64,000 nt of DNA from JALORV01 sp035498175. Lineage in GTDB: Bacteria; Pseudomonadota; Gammaproteobacteria; Burkholderiales; Burkholderiaceae_F. Under the pieces are notes generated by a model, which was not told the DNA's origin, did no database searches, and saw only the letters and a program-made list of their open reading frames with translations. Location: NCBI GenBank assembly GCA_035498175.1, contig DATKAJ010000116.1:14118-78117 (forward strand). The letters are read 5' to 3'. Of this stretch, positions 36,082-46,102 are shown piece by piece. The position numbers and the translations under genes are program-made. Position 1 is the stretch's first letter. Each line of letters opens with the position of its first letter.

Positions 36082-36221
36082 GAGTTTCCCCGAACGAGCA
36101 GTCGCCTTCAGACAGGCTCGGAGCATTCTGGCGGCCTGGCGCGGAGTCGGCAATTGGCCCACCGGCATGCCGGAAGTGGACAATGCAGATCACGCGTCGG
36201 ACGCACTTCAGGGAAATCGGG

Positions 36222-36794
36222 ATGACAACTTACAAGGTGGGTTACCTTGTCGGCAGCCTCGCCACCGCTTCCATCAATCGGCTGCTCGCGAAGGCGCTGA
36301 CGCGCCTTGCGCCGCCGGAGCTGGTGCTCAGCGAGATCCCGATCCGGGACCTCCCGCTGTACAGCTACGATTACGACGCCGACTTCCCGGCGGTAGCGCG
36401 CCAGTTCAAGCAGGCCATTGCTGCGTCTGACGCGATCCTCTTCGTCACGCCGGAATACAACCGCTCGATTCCGGGCGGCCTGAAGAACGCAATCGACTGG
36501 GCCAGCCGTCCGTGGAAACAGAATTCCTTTTCCCGCAAGCCTTCGGCAGTCATCGGCACATCGACCGGTGCGATCGGGACCGCGGTGGCGCAGCAGCAGT
36601 TGCGCAGCGTGCTGAGCTTCTGCAACTCGCCGCAGATGAACGCACCTGAGGCGTACATCCAGTTCAAGCCGGGACTGATCACCGCGGATGGACAGGTCAC
36701 GGTCGAATCGACGGCCGAGTTCCTGCGCAACTACATGGCGGAACTGCTTGCATTCATCGTGCGCGTCTACACGGTTCTGCCGCGCAACGCCTGA
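36222..36794 (+). CDS. NADPH-dependent FMN reductase family protein
   Basis: This is a 190-residue flavodoxin-like fold protein. The FMN phosphate loop is GSLATASINRLLA. A second conserved block is VTPEYNRSIPGGLKNAIDWAS. This matches the chromate/quinone/azo-reductase group (ChrR, YieF). It likely performs two-electron reduction of quinones or dyes with NAD(P)H, protecting against redox cycling. The ATG of MTTYKVGYLVGS is chosen as it aligns with the family start. Confidence 0.92.
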   Translation: MTTYKVGYLVGSLATASINRLLAKALTRLAPPELVLSEIPIRDLPLYSYDYDADFPAVARQFKQAIAASDAILFVTPEYNRSIPGGLKNAIDWASRPWKQNSFSRKPSAVIGTSTGAIGTAVAQQQLRSVLSFCNSPQMNAPEAYIQFKPGLITADGQVTVESTAEFLRNYMAELLAFIVRVYTVLPRNA

Positions 36795-36865
36795 CGCAAG
36801 GGTCCCAAAACGAGCTGACGCTGCGGGGCGGATCGGACCCGCCCCCCGGTAGCATCGCGGCCACA

Positions 36866-37756
36866 ATGGATCGGCATCTCTCCGCTTCGACGGTCGCGCT
36901 GCTCGTCGCTCCTCCGCTCTTTTGGGCCGGCAATGCGGTCGTCGCGCGCGCCCTCGTCGGCATCTTTCCGCCGCTCTCCCTGTCCTTCGCCCGCTGGGCA
37001 CTCGCCCTTCTGATCGTGCTGCCGTTCACTTTGCGCGGACTGCGGGCCGCGTGGCCGAGCCTGCGCGGACGCTGGGCCGTAGTGCTCGCGATCAGCGCGC
37101 TGGGCGTCGGCTGCTACAACTCGCTGCAGTACCTCGCACTGCAGACCTCGACCGCGGTGAACGCCACGCTGATCGGCGCGTCTGCGCCGATTGCCTCGCT
37201 GCTGGTCGGTGCGGCGTTTTTCGGCTCCGCGGTGCGACGGGTGCAGTGGCTTGGCGCCGCGCTGTCACTCGCGGGCGTTCTGCTCGTGATCGCGCGCGGC
37301 GACCCGATGAATCTTGCGCGGATGCACCTCGACCGCGGTGACCTGATCATGCTCGCCGCAACGCTCGCCTGGAGCGTCTACACGTGGCTGCTGCGCACGC
37401 GGCGGCCACCGGTACCGGCTGCGCCGTTCCTGACGCTGCAGATGGCACTCGGCGCGGTGATGATCCTGCCATTCGCGCTGCTCGAATACGCCGTGACCGG
37501 CCAGACGGCGGCGCCCACTGCAGGCAACCTCGCCGCCCTGCTCTATGTCGCGCTGCTGCCCTCGCTGGTGGCCTACTTCTGCTGGGACCGCGGTGTCGCC
37601 CGCGCCGGCGCGATCCTGCCGATGTATTTCGTCAACCTGACGCCGGTCTTCGCCGGCCTGCTCTCGTACTTCATCCTCGGCGAGGCCATCGGGTTGCATC
37701 ATCTCGTCGGAGGCGTGCTGATCATCGCCGGCATCCACCTGGCGAACCGCCGCTGA
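36866..37756 (+). CDS. EamA/DMT-superfamily transporter
   Basis: The 296-residue protein has ten predicted helices in two EamA repeats of five each. Characteristic segments are FWAGNAVVARALVGIFPPLS in the first helix pair and the closing YFVNLTPVFAGLLSYFILGEAIGLHHLVGG. DMT exporters move amino acids or other small metabolites out of the cell; the substrate is not predictable. It lies 98 bp ahead of pepN on the same strand. Confidence 0.93.
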   Translation: MDRHLSASTVALLVAPPLFWAGNAVVARALVGIFPPLSLSFARWALALLIVLPFTLRGLRAAWPSLRGRWAVVLAISALGVGCYNSLQYLALQTSTAVNATLIGASAPIASLLVGAAFFGSAVRRVQWLGAALSLAGVLLVIARGDPMNLARMHLDRGDLIMLAATLAWSVYTWLLRTRRPPVPAAPFLTLQMALGAVMILPFALLEYAVTGQTAAPTAGNLAALLYVALLPSLVAYFCWDRGVARAGAILPMYFVNLTPVFAGLLSYFILGEAIGLHHLVGGVLIIAGIHLANRR

Positions 37757-37854
37757 GGGAACCGCGCCTCGCCGGCACCAGCGGCCGCGCACAAGCCACT
37801 GGCTACAATCGACGCCCGCTGCAACCCTGTGTGCCGCCTGCCTGCGGAGACCCG

Positions 37855-40536
37855 ATGCCGATGCGCGATCAAACGGCGGAAATCGCGACCTTCCGACGCG
37901 CCGATTACTGCGCTCCGGATTTCCGGATCGAAGGGTTCGAACTCGTCTTCGACCTCGACCCTTCGCTGACGACCGTGCACTCGCGCGTCCGTGTGCAGCG
38001 CGACCCGCGGACGCTCGACGCGCCGTTCCGTCTCGACGGCGAGGACCTCGAGTTCGTCTCCGCCAGCCTCGACGGCCACCCGCTTGCGCGCGCCGAACTG
38101 CAGGTCGACGAGGACGGCCTCGCGCTGCTCCGTCCGACGCCGGCAGCGTTCCAGCTCGACATCGTCAATCGCGTCCGGCCGGCGGCCAACACCGAGCTGA
38201 TGGGGCTGTACCTGTCCAACGACAGCCTGTTCACCCAATGCGAGGCCGAGGGCTTCCGCCGCATCACCTATTTTCCGGATCGTCCGGATGTGATGACGAA
38301 GTACCGCGTCACGCTCCGGGCGGACAAGCAGGCCTTTCCGGTGCTGCTGTCCAATGGGAATCTGATCGGCCAATCGGATATCGGGGACGGTCGCCATCAG
38401 GCCGTCTGGGACGACCCGTTCTCCAAGCCGAGCTACCTCTTTGCGCTGGTGGCGGGTCGCTTCGTCGCGCTCGAGCGCACGCACCGCAGTCGCCGCGGCC
38501 GCCCTGCGCTGCTGCAGGTGTGGGTCGAACCCGGCAACCTCGACCGCGCGCACCACGCGATGGAGAGCCTGGTCAAGGCGATCGAATGGGACGAGCAGCG
38601 CTTCGGGCTCGAGCTCGACCTCGACCGTTTCATGATCGTCGCGTCGAACGACTTCAACGGCGGCGCGATGGAGAACAAGGGGCTCAATATCTTCAACGCC
38701 AAGTACGTCCTGGCGACGCCCGCAATCGCGACCGACATCGACTACGCCCGGATCGAATCGATCGTCGGCCACGAGTATTTCCACAACTGGACGGGCAACC
38801 GCGTCACCTGCCGCGACTGGTTCCAGCTTTCGCTGAAGGAGGGACTGACCGTCTTCCGCGACCAGGTGTTCTCCGCCGAGCAGTACGGCGGCGGGCTCGG
38901 CTCGGCCGTCAAGCGCATCGACGACGTGCGGATGCTGCGCGCACTGCAGTTTCCGGAGGACGCGGGGCCGATGTCGCACCCGGTGCGGCCCGAGGCCTAC
39001 CAGGAGATCAGCAACTTCTACACCGCGACCGTCTACGAAAAGGGCGCGGAAGTCGTGCGCATGCTGCACACGCTGGTCGGGACCGATGGCTTTCGCCGCG
39101 GCATGGAGCTCTACTTCCGACGGCACGACGGGGCGGCCGTGACCTGCGATGACTTCGTCGCGGCGATCGGCGATGCCAACCAGCGCGAACTGGCACAGTT
39201 CCGGCGCTGGTACTCGCAGTCCGGCACGCCGCGGATCGTGGCCCAGGCCGCGTACGACGCGGACCGGCGCATCTGCGAGTTGACGCTGTCACAGGCGACA
39301 CCGCCCACCTCGGGGCAGCCGATCAAGGAACCGCTGCACATACCTGTCGCCGTCGGCCTCGTCGGCCCGGATGGTCGCGACCTTCCGCTGCAACTCGAGG
39401 GCGAACTGCATGCGGCCGGCACCACACGCGTGCTCGAACTCACGCGCGAAACGCAGCGCTTCCGATTCGTCAACGTCGCGGCGCAGCCGGTGCCATCGCT
39501 GTTGCGCGGCTTCTCGGCGCCGGTGATCGTGCAGTTTCCGTGGACCGAGCGTGAACTCACATTCCTGGCGGCGCATGACAGCGACGGATTCAATCGCTGG
39601 GATGCGGTGCAGCGGCTTGCGACCGCGCAGCTGCTTCGGCTCACCGACGCGTTCGAAAATGGCCAAGCCGCGATCTTCGACGAGGGTTTCATCGCCGTCC
39701 TGCGTACGCTGCTGCGCGACGACTCGCTCTCAGCCGCCTTCCGCGAACAGGCGCTGACGCTGCCGACTGAAGGCTTCATCGGCGAACAGCGCGCGGTGGT
39801 CGATCCCGGCGCGGTCCGCGCCGCGCGGCGCGCGCTGGCGGCGGAAATCGGACGACGAATGGAGGGCGACTGGCGAGGCTCTTACGCTCGCCTCGAAACG
39901 TCCGGTGAATATTCGCCCACGCCGGAGGCGGCCGGGCGGCGTGCATTGCGCAATCTAGCGCTGGCGTATCTGGTCGAAGCCGAAGTCGATGGCGCGGTCG
40001 AACTGGCGACCCGCCAGCTCGACGCGGCGACGAATCTGACCGACCGCCAGGCAGGCCTGGCTGCGCTGATCAACAGCCGTGCGCCGCAGCGCGAGGCGGT
40101 GCTCGAGCGGCTCGCGCGCGAGTGGCAGCACGAACCGCTGCTGATGTACAAGTGGTATCAGCTTCAGGCCACCGCAATGGCGTACCCGGGCGAAGAGCCG
40201 GTCGTGCAGCGTGTGCGGCGTCTGCTGCGCCATCCGGGCTTCGCGCTGACCAACCCGAACAACGTGTATGCGCTGATCCGCTCGTTCTGCCTGTCGAACG
40301 ACGCGGAATTTCATCGGCGCGACGGAAGCGGCTATGCGTTCTGGAGCGAGCAGGTGCTGGCACTTGACCCGCTGAATCCGACGGTGGCGGCGCGAGTCGC
40401 GCGCGCGCTGGAGCGCTGGCGCAAGTACACGCCCGACCGTCAGGAAGTTATGCGCGCTGCACTCGAACGCGTCGCGGCACACCGCCCGCTGTCGCGCGAC
40501 GTGCGCGAAATTGTCACCAAGTCCCTGGAGAACTGA
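37855..40536 (+). CDS. pepN: Aminopeptidase N
   Basis: This 893-residue M1 zinc aminopeptidase is of the cytoplasmic E. coli PepN type. The exopeptidase motif is GGAMENKGLN. The zinc site is HEYFH (His306, His310) plus Glu329 in SLKEGLTVFRDQVF. The N-terminal beta domain begins ADYCAPDFRIEGFELVFDLDP-like, and the C-terminal helical superhelix matches PepN. It removes N-terminal residues from peptides. The first ATG is used; a second lies two codons later. The stop overlaps the fbp start (TGATG), the common pepN-fbp pair in Betaproteobacteria. Confidence 0.97.
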   Translation: MPMRDQTAEIATFRRADYCAPDFRIEGFELVFDLDPSLTTVHSRVRVQRDPRTLDAPFRLDGEDLEFVSASLDGHPLARAELQVDEDGLALLRPTPAAFQLDIVNRVRPAANTELMGLYLSNDSLFTQCEAEGFRRITYFPDRPDVMTKYRVTLRADKQAFPVLLSNGNLIGQSDIGDGRHQAVWDDPFSKPSYLFALVAGRFVALERTHRSRRGRPALLQVWVEPGNLDRAHHAMESLVKAIEWDEQRFGLELDLDRFMIVASNDFNGGAMENKGLNIFNAKYVLATPAIATDIDYARIESIVGHEYFHNWTGNRVTCRDWFQLSLKEGLTVFRDQVFSAEQYGGGLGSAVKRIDDVRMLRALQFPEDAGPMSHPVRPEAYQEISNFYTATVYEKGAEVVRMLHTLVGTDGFRRGMELYFRRHDGAAVTCDDFVAAIGDANQRELAQFRRWYSQSGTPRIVAQAAYDADRRICELTLSQATPPTSGQPIKEPLHIPVAVGLVGPDGRDLPLQLEGELHAAGTTRVLELTRETQRFRFVNVAAQPVPSLLRGFSAPVIVQFPWTERELTFLAAHDSDGFNRWDAVQRLATAQLLRLTDAFENGQAAIFDEGFIAVLRTLLRDDSLSAAFREQALTLPTEGFIGEQRAVVDPGAVRAARRALAAEIGRRMEGDWRGSYARLETSGEYSPTPEAAGRRALRNLALAYLVEAEVDGAVELATRQLDAATNLTDRQAGLAALINSRAPQREAVLERLAREWQHEPLLMYKWYQLQATAMAYPGEEPVVQRVRRLLRHPGFALTNPNNVYALIRSFCLSNDAEFHRRDGSGYAFWSEQVLALDPLNPTVAARVARALERWRKYTPDRQEVMRAALERVAAHRPLSRDVREIVTKSLEN

Positions 40537-41540
40537 TGGCCCGCCTGTCGCTGACGCACTACCTGATCCGCTGCGAGCGCGAGCATGGGCTCGATCCCGA
40601 ACTGCGGCTGCTCCTCGAGACCGCCGCGCGGGCGTGCAAGACGATCAGTCACGCGGTGGGGCTCGGCGCGCTCGGTGGAGTGCTCGGCGGCGCGGGCACG
40701 ACCAACGTGCAGGGCGAGGCGCAGAAGAAGCTCGACGTGCTGTCGAACGAGATTCTGGTGGAGGCCAACAGCTGGGGCGGCTATCTCGCCGGCATGGCCT
40801 CCGAGGAGATGGACAACCCGCTCGGGATTCCGGTGGCCTATCCGCGCGGCAAGTACCTGCTGCTGTTCGATCCGCTCGACGGCTCGAGCAACGTCGACGT
40901 CAACGTCTCGATCGGAACGATCTTTTCGGTGCTGCGCGCCCCCTCAGGCGTCACGGAGCCCGACGAGAGCGCGTTCCTGCAGTCCGGATCGCACCAGGTC
41001 TGCGCCGGCTACACGGTCTACGGACCACAGACGCTATTGGTCTTGTCCGTCGGCCACGGCGTGCAGGTCTTTACGCTGGCGCGCGACACCGGCTCGTTCC
41101 TGCTGACGCAGGAAAACGTGCGCATCCCCGAGAACACGAAGGAATTCGCGATAAACATGTCGAACGTGCGGCACTGGGAAGCGCCGGTCAAACGCTACGT
41201 CGACGAGATGCTCGCCGGCACGACCGGACCGCGCGGCAAGGACTTCAACATGCGCTGGGTCGCGTCGATGGTCGCCGACGTGCACCGCATCATGTCGCGC
41301 GGCGGCATCTTCATGTACCCCCGCGACGCGCGTGAGCCCGACAAGCCGGGCCGGCTGCGCCTGATGTACGAAGGCAATCCGATGGCCTTCCTGGTCGAGG
41401 AAGCGGGCGGCGCCGCGACGGATGGGCACCGGCGCATCCTCGACATCCAGCCGCGCCAGCTGCACGAGCGCGTGGCGGTGTTCCTGGGCTCGAAGAACGA
41501 AGTCGAACGGGTGACTTCGTATCACCGGGCCGCGCCGTAG
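40536..41540 (+). CDS. fbp: Fructose-1,6-bisphosphatase class 1
   Basis: The 334-residue enzyme hydrolyses fructose-1,6-bisphosphate to fructose-6-phosphate in gluconeogenesis. Metal and substrate motifs are GEAQKKLDVLSNE, the LLLFDPLDGSSNVDVNVSIGT loop (class 1 signature, seen in full) and RYVDEM / LMYEGNPMAFLVEEAGG. No AMP-regulated N-terminal extension is obvious. Translationally coupled to pepN. Confidence 0.97.
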   Translation: MARLSLTHYLIRCEREHGLDPELRLLLETAARACKTISHAVGLGALGGVLGGAGTTNVQGEAQKKLDVLSNEILVEANSWGGYLAGMASEEMDNPLGIPVAYPRGKYLLLFDPLDGSSNVDVNVSIGTIFSVLRAPSGVTEPDESAFLQSGSHQVCAGYTVYGPQTLLVLSVGHGVQVFTLARDTGSFLLTQENVRIPENTKEFAINMSNVRHWEAPVKRYVDEMLAGTTGPRGKDFNMRWVASMVADVHRIMSRGGIFMYPRDAREPDKPGRLRLMYEGNPMAFLVEEAGGAATDGHRRILDIQPRQLHERVAVFLGSKNEVERVTSYHRAAP

Positions 41541-41763
41541 TTGCTCCGATAGCGGCCCAATTGCTGACCGTTCAATCCAACAGCAGGATCGCCCGAGGGC
41601 GGACGTCTCGTCCTCCACGGGAGTCGACATGTCTGTCAGGCAGTTGTGGTAAGAGTGACGCGCCAACTTGTCCTGCAAACTTATCCGCCGCGCTGGCCAA
41701 GACGAGTTGGGCCGCACGCATCAGAGAAGCTCCTATAAACCTAACGGAGGGAGGGAACGAAGT

Positions 41764-43305
41764 ATGAGGTCACATTCGCGACGACTGCTCTGCGTCGTCT
41801 TCGCTGCGACAATCGCGATCACGTCAGCTGCAAGTGACGCGCAAACGCCCAGTAGCGTGCCTGCCGCTGCGCCGAAGTACGCGCCTGACGTGCCGACGAA
41901 GATCACGACACCGGATACAGTCGAGACTCGTATCGGCACACTGCGCTTCAAGGATGGCGCGCCCGATCCGGCGACGGTGCAGCTCGCCTATGATCAGATC
42001 GACTTCAATCGCGGCATCAACGCGTTTCTCACGGGAATGTCGGCCACTTCGGTGTATGCAATATGTCGCGGCCTGGAAGAAGCGGGTGTCAAGCCCAACG
42101 GCGGCATCGGCATCACCGAACAGCTGATGGACGCCCGCTCGCTGTTCCTGACGCCCAACACCACCACCATCTACGTCCTGCTGTGCGTCAATCTGAAGGA
42201 CGAGCCGGTCGTCGTGCGCGTGCCTCCGCGGGCGCTCGGTCCCGTCGACGACGCCGACTTCCGCTGGGTCGTCGATGTGGGACTGACCGGACCGGACAAG
42301 GGAGCGGGCGGGGACTATCTCTTCGTGCCCCCCGGCTACAAGGGAACCGTGCCTGCGAAGGGCTTCAACGTCGCGAAGCCGCGCACCAACCGGCTGCTCG
42401 TCTTCTATCGGGTGTTCGTCGAGAAGGGCGATCTCGCCGCGGCGACTGCGGGCGTCAAGGCGAAGGCAGCGGTGTTCCCGTTGTCTCAGGCTGCGAAGCC
42501 CCCGGCGACGAGTTTCGTCAACCTCTCGGGCGTCAAGTTCAACACGATCAGCGCCAACGACTTCAGTTTCTACGAAGAGTTGAATGCCGTCGTCCAGAAC
42601 GAGCCCGCCGACTGGGTGGACCCGGACACCGTGGGCCTGTACGCGGCGATCGGCATCCGCAAGGGGCAGCCGTTTGCGCCGGACGCGCGGATGAAGAAGA
42701 CCTTGACGGAAGCGGTAGCGGTGGGCAATGCGGTCGCGCGCTCGAACGCACTTGCCTCACGCGATCCGCGCACTCGGATCTTCAAGGACCGCCAATGGAC
42801 CACGCCGTTCGTAGGGGGCAGCTACCAGTTCCTCTCGGGCGCGGAGCGACTGCTCGACGCCGAGGTGATGTTCTTCTACCTCGCCACCGGCATCACGCCC
42901 GCCATGAGCGAAGCCAAGCCGGGCACCGGTTCCGCTTATGCGTTCGCCTTTCGGGATGCGGCCGGCAACTACCTCGACGGCAGTCGCACCTACAAGGTGA
43001 CCTTGCCCGGACCGATTCCCGCGAAGAACTTCTGGGCTTTCACGGCCTACGACAACCAGACGCGCTCGCTGCTCCCCACCGATCAGAAGTCGGCGGGGAT
43101 GGACAGCAACGTTCCCGGACTGAAGAAGAACGCGGACGGCGGTGCGACCGTGTGGTTCGGACCGAAGGCGCCGGCCGGCAACGAAGCGAACTGGGTGCAG
43201 ACGATGCCGGGCAAGGGCTACAACATCCTTCTGCGGCTCTATGGGCCGCTGGAACCCTGGTTCAACCAGACCTGGCAGCCGGGCGACCTCGAACTGCAGA
43301 TGTGA
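41764..43305 (+). CDS. Exported DUF1254/DUF1214 domain protein
   Basis: The 513-residue protein has a signal peptide (LLCVVFAATIAITSAASDAQ). Residues ~95-260 carry DUF1254 and ~370-500 DUF1214, a pair found together in many bacteria and of no firmly known activity. Typical text includes TPNTTTIYVL, the FWAFTAYDNQTRSLL block and GYNILLRLYGPLEPWF at the end. It lacks membrane helices after the signal, so it should be periplasmic or secreted. A GGAGGGAGG ribosome-binding region precedes the ATG. No operon partner is visible. Confidence 0.88.
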   Translation: MRSHSRRLLCVVFAATIAITSAASDAQTPSSVPAAAPKYAPDVPTKITTPDTVETRIGTLRFKDGAPDPATVQLAYDQIDFNRGINAFLTGMSATSVYAICRGLEEAGVKPNGGIGITEQLMDARSLFLTPNTTTIYVLLCVNLKDEPVVVRVPPRALGPVDDADFRWVVDVGLTGPDKGAGGDYLFVPPGYKGTVPAKGFNVAKPRTNRLLVFYRVFVEKGDLAAATAGVKAKAAVFPLSQAAKPPATSFVNLSGVKFNTISANDFSFYEELNAVVQNEPADWVDPDTVGLYAAIGIRKGQPFAPDARMKKTLTEAVAVGNAVARSNALASRDPRTRIFKDRQWTTPFVGGSYQFLSGAERLLDAEVMFFYLATGITPAMSEAKPGTGSAYAFAFRDAAGNYLDGSRTYKVTLPGPIPAKNFWAFTAYDNQTRSLLPTDQKSAGMDSNVPGLKKNADGGATVWFGPKAPAGNEANWVQTMPGKGYNILLRLYGPLEPWFNQTWQPGDLELQM

Positions 43306-43615
43306 TGCCGCGACGTCGTTCACTCGCTGGCCCTGCGAACTGAGCGGCCCAAGAACCGGCTGCCCAACAGCGACGCTCCGCTTGCTGTTGGGCAGCCGCT
43401 GGCGCCGGCGCGTTAAGCGCCTGCTTCCGGGTTAGTCAGCTCCGTACGCTTTGGGCGAGCGCGAACTTCCGCTTGGATTGTGACCAGTCGATCGCGCGAT
43501 TGTCAGCTGTCGGCATGAACTCGGTGACCGCTTGCGGGCGCTAGGGACTGTGGTGGCGGTATCTCCGCCAGGCGTGCCTTGACGGCGCATCGCATGCTGC
43601 CCGACGCGTCAGCGG
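43306..43615. other. 310-bp gap containing a perfect 14-bp stem-loop
   Basis: No gene is visible. The notable feature is GGCTGCCCAACAGC (43358-43371), a 12-nt loop, and the exact complement GCTGTTGGGCAGCC (43384-43397). There is no U-tract on either side, so termination is uncertain although the position between convergent genes fits. The arms include GCCCAAC and GTTGGGC, which match attC core consensus, but the whole is too short for an attC site. Confidence 0.5.
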
Positions 43616-44986
43616 TCAGGCCGGTTCCGGCACGCTTGGAAGCCCGGCCAGCGCCATAGCGAGTTCCTTCTCGTCGTAGGGCTCGTCCTTGAGCTCGCCG
43701 GCAAAGTACTTCTGGTAGGCGGACATGTCGAAGTGGCCGTGGCCGCACAGGTTGAACAGGATCGTTTCCCTGCGGCCTTCGCGCTTGCAGCGCAGCGCCT
43801 CCTCGATCGCGCCCTTCACGGCATGGTTGGCTTCAGGCGCCGGAACGATGCCCTCGGCGCGCGCGAACTGCACTCCGGCCGAGAAGCACTCGTTTTGCGA
43901 GTACGCAGTCGCCTCGATGCGCCCGAGTTCCTTGAGGTGCGACACCAGCGGCGCCATGCCGTGGTAGCGCAGTCCGCCGGCGTGAAAGCCCGGTGGCGTG
44001 AAGCTCGAGCCGAGCGTGTGCATCTTCGTGAGCGGCGTCAGGTGCCCGGTATCACCGAAGTCGTACGCATAGCGGCCGCGCGTCAGCGACGGGCACGCGG
44101 CCGGCTCGACGGCGACGATGCGGGGGTTGAGCCCGCCGCGTAGCCCGTGGCCGATGTACGGAAACGCGATGCCCGCGAAGTTCGAGCCGCCGCCCGTACA
44201 ACCGACGATGACGTCCGGCCAGGCATCGGCCATCTTCATCTGCTCGATCGATTCCAGCCCGATGATGGTCTGGTGCATCAGGACGTGGTTGAGCACCGAA
44301 CCGAGCGCGTACTTGGTGTCCTCGCGTTGCGCGGCAATCTCGACTGCCTCCGAGATCGCGATTCCCAGGCTGCCCGGATGATCGGGCCGCTGCGCCAGCA
44401 CGCGGCGGCCGTACTCGGTCTCGTTGGACGGCGAAGCGATACAGCGCGCGCCGTAGGTTTCCATGACTGCGCGCCGGTAAGGCTTCTGGTCGAACGACAC
44501 GCGCACCTGGAACACCAGCACCTCGATGCCGAAGAGCGCGCCAGCGAATGCGAGCGATGTGCCCCACTGCCCTGCGCCGGTCTCGGTCGTGAGCCGCTTC
44601 ACGCCGGCGCGCGCGTTGTAAAACGCCTGTGGCACCGCCGTATTCGGCTTGTGGCTACCGGCCGGACTGACACCTTCGTACTTGTAGAAGATCCTGGCCG
44701 GCGTTTCGAGCGCCTTCTCCAGCCGGTGCGCGCGGTACAGCGGCGACGGCCGCCACAGACGATAGATCTCACGTATCGGCTCAGGAATCTCGATCTCGCG
44801 CTCGCGGCTCACCTCCTGCAAGATGAGATCCATCGGAAACAACCGCGCGAGGTCGTCCGGACCGATCGGCTTCAGCGTTCCGGGGTGCAGCACCGCAGGC
44901 AGCGGCTTCGGCAGATCGGCCTGGATGTTGTACCAGGACCGCGGCATGCGGGATTCGTCGAGCAGGTACTTGGTGGGCTCGGTCAT
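43616..44986 (-). CDS. TrpB2-type tryptophan synthase beta-like PLP enzyme
   Basis: The 456-residue fold-type II PLP enzyme belongs to the TrpB2 branch and not to TrpB1. The Schiff-base Lys113 is in GSHKPNTA, the glycine-rich phosphate cup is GCTGGGSNF, and TGAGQWGTSLAFAG and the closing FNLCGHGHFD are diagnostic. TrpB2 enzymes convert indole (or serine plus indole) without a tight alpha-subunit complex, and many occur outside the trp operon as here. A salvage role for indole is likely but unproven. AGGAG lies 9 bp before the selected ATG. Confidence 0.92.
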   Translation of the reverse strand: MTEPTKYLLDESRMPRSWYNIQADLPKPLPAVLHPGTLKPIGPDDLARLFPMDLILQEVSREREIEIPEPIREIYRLWRPSPLYRAHRLEKALETPARIFYKYEGVSPAGSHKPNTAVPQAFYNARAGVKRLTTETGAGQWGTSLAFAGALFGIEVLVFQVRVSFDQKPYRRAVMETYGARCIASPSNETEYGRRVLAQRPDHPGSLGIAISEAVEIAAQREDTKYALGSVLNHVLMHQTIIGLESIEQMKMADAWPDVIVGCTGGGSNFAGIAFPYIGHGLRGGLNPRIVAVEPAACPSLTRGRYAYDFGDTGHLTPLTKMHTLGSSFTPPGFHAGGLRYHGMAPLVSHLKELGRIEATAYSQNECFSAGVQFARAEGIVPAPEANHAVKGAIEEALRCKREGRRETILFNLCGHGHFDMSAYQKYFAGELKDEPYDEKELAMALAGLPSVPEPA

Positions 44987-45311
44987 CAAGCAGAACTCCT
45001 GAAGGCGCTGGAGCGGGCGACGGAAGGCGGTCGCCACGATTCGAATTCAGGCTAGCACAGGCTCCACGGCACTCCGGAACACTGCGCGTCTTGTCCCGCC
45101 TCGCCCCGCCGAAGTCCGCGGGCACCTTCCAGCCCTCATCGCCTCTGCATGGGCAGCGCAGCGACCAGGCGCTTCGAGGGCTCACTACTGCAGGCACGCT
45201 CGAGGCCAGGGCCTCAATTGCTGCGTGCAGACACAGGGCGGAATGCGCCACATCAAATTGCGCTCGCGGCGCAGACGTAGATTTAACGTGCGCTGTGCGG
45301 CGGAGTTGTTC

Positions 45312-45980
45312 ATGTACACGTATCGTGGGCTGGTCTTCGCTGTCCTTGCATCGGTGCTGTCGGTCGTGCAGGCGGAAGGCGACGTCCTGTCCTGTCCGTC
45401 GACCCGGCCGGTCGAGAACACGGCGGCCCGTGAACCGTCGGGCGATCTCTACACGCGCCCCGAGTCCACCGTGCCGCCCGCGAAGCGTACGAAGCGCGGC
45501 CTGTACGTCACCGCGAAGGACGCGCACGACATGGTGGCGCTCGACCCAGCGCGGGTGCTGTTCATTGACGTGCGCACCCGCGGCGAGCTCCAGTTCATCG
45601 GCATGCCGACGATGATCGACGCACACGTGCCGTTCCTGATCGAGTCCGCGCCGCCGCAGTGGGACGAGGTGAAATCGACCTTCAGGCTGGCCGCGAACCC
45701 GCGGTTCGTGGCTGACGTCGATACGCGGCTTGCGAAGAAAGGGCTCATGCGTGACGACGTCGTCATCGTCATGTGCCAGAGCGGACTTCGGGCCGCTGGG
45801 GCCGCCGATGCACTGACAGACGCGGGCTATACGAAGGTCTACACGACCATCGACGGCTTCGAGGGCGATCCAATGGCCGAAGGTCCGCACAAGGGCGAAC
45901 GCATCGTCGATGGCTGGCGCAACGCGGGCCTGCCCTGGACCACGCGGCTCGACCGCAGCAAGATGTACGGACTCGACTGA
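45312..45980 (+). CDS. Periplasmic rhodanese-like domain protein
   Basis: The 222-residue protein has a signal peptide (GLVFAVLASVLSVVQAEG) and a rhodanese domain from about residue 70. The active-site loop is CQSGLRAAGAADAL with the catalytic Cys, and the entry block is LFIDVRTRGE. The C-terminal GWRNAGLPWT resembles single-domain rhodaneses of Gram-negatives. It probably transfers or carries sulfane sulfur in the periplasm. A 274-bp region upstream shows no other gene. Confidence 0.88.
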   Translation: MYTYRGLVFAVLASVLSVVQAEGDVLSCPSTRPVENTAAREPSGDLYTRPESTVPPAKRTKRGLYVTAKDAHDMVALDPARVLFIDVRTRGELQFIGMPTMIDAHVPFLIESAPPQWDEVKSTFRLAANPRFVADVDTRLAKKGLMRDDVVIVMCQSGLRAAGAADALTDAGYTKVYTTIDGFEGDPMAEGPHKGERIVDGWRNAGLPWTTRLDRSKMYGLD

Positions 45981-46102
45981 CTGCCTTGAGGTCGGCCGAC
46001 ACCGGGCGGGCCCGGATCACTGCACCACCCGGAGCTCAGCGAGTTCGGAGTCGCTCTCGTTGGTCGGGGGAAACGGGAGGACGCCGCTGCGGGCGAATGC
46101 CG

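Noticed and set aside
43358..43397. attC-like integron recombination site (GCCCAAC ... GTTGGGC)
   Set aside because: The two core heptamers fit RYYYAAC and GTTRRRY, but the span is ~33 bp, shorter than the 57-141 bp of attC sites, and no integrase or cassette array is present. It is better read as a simple stem-loop.
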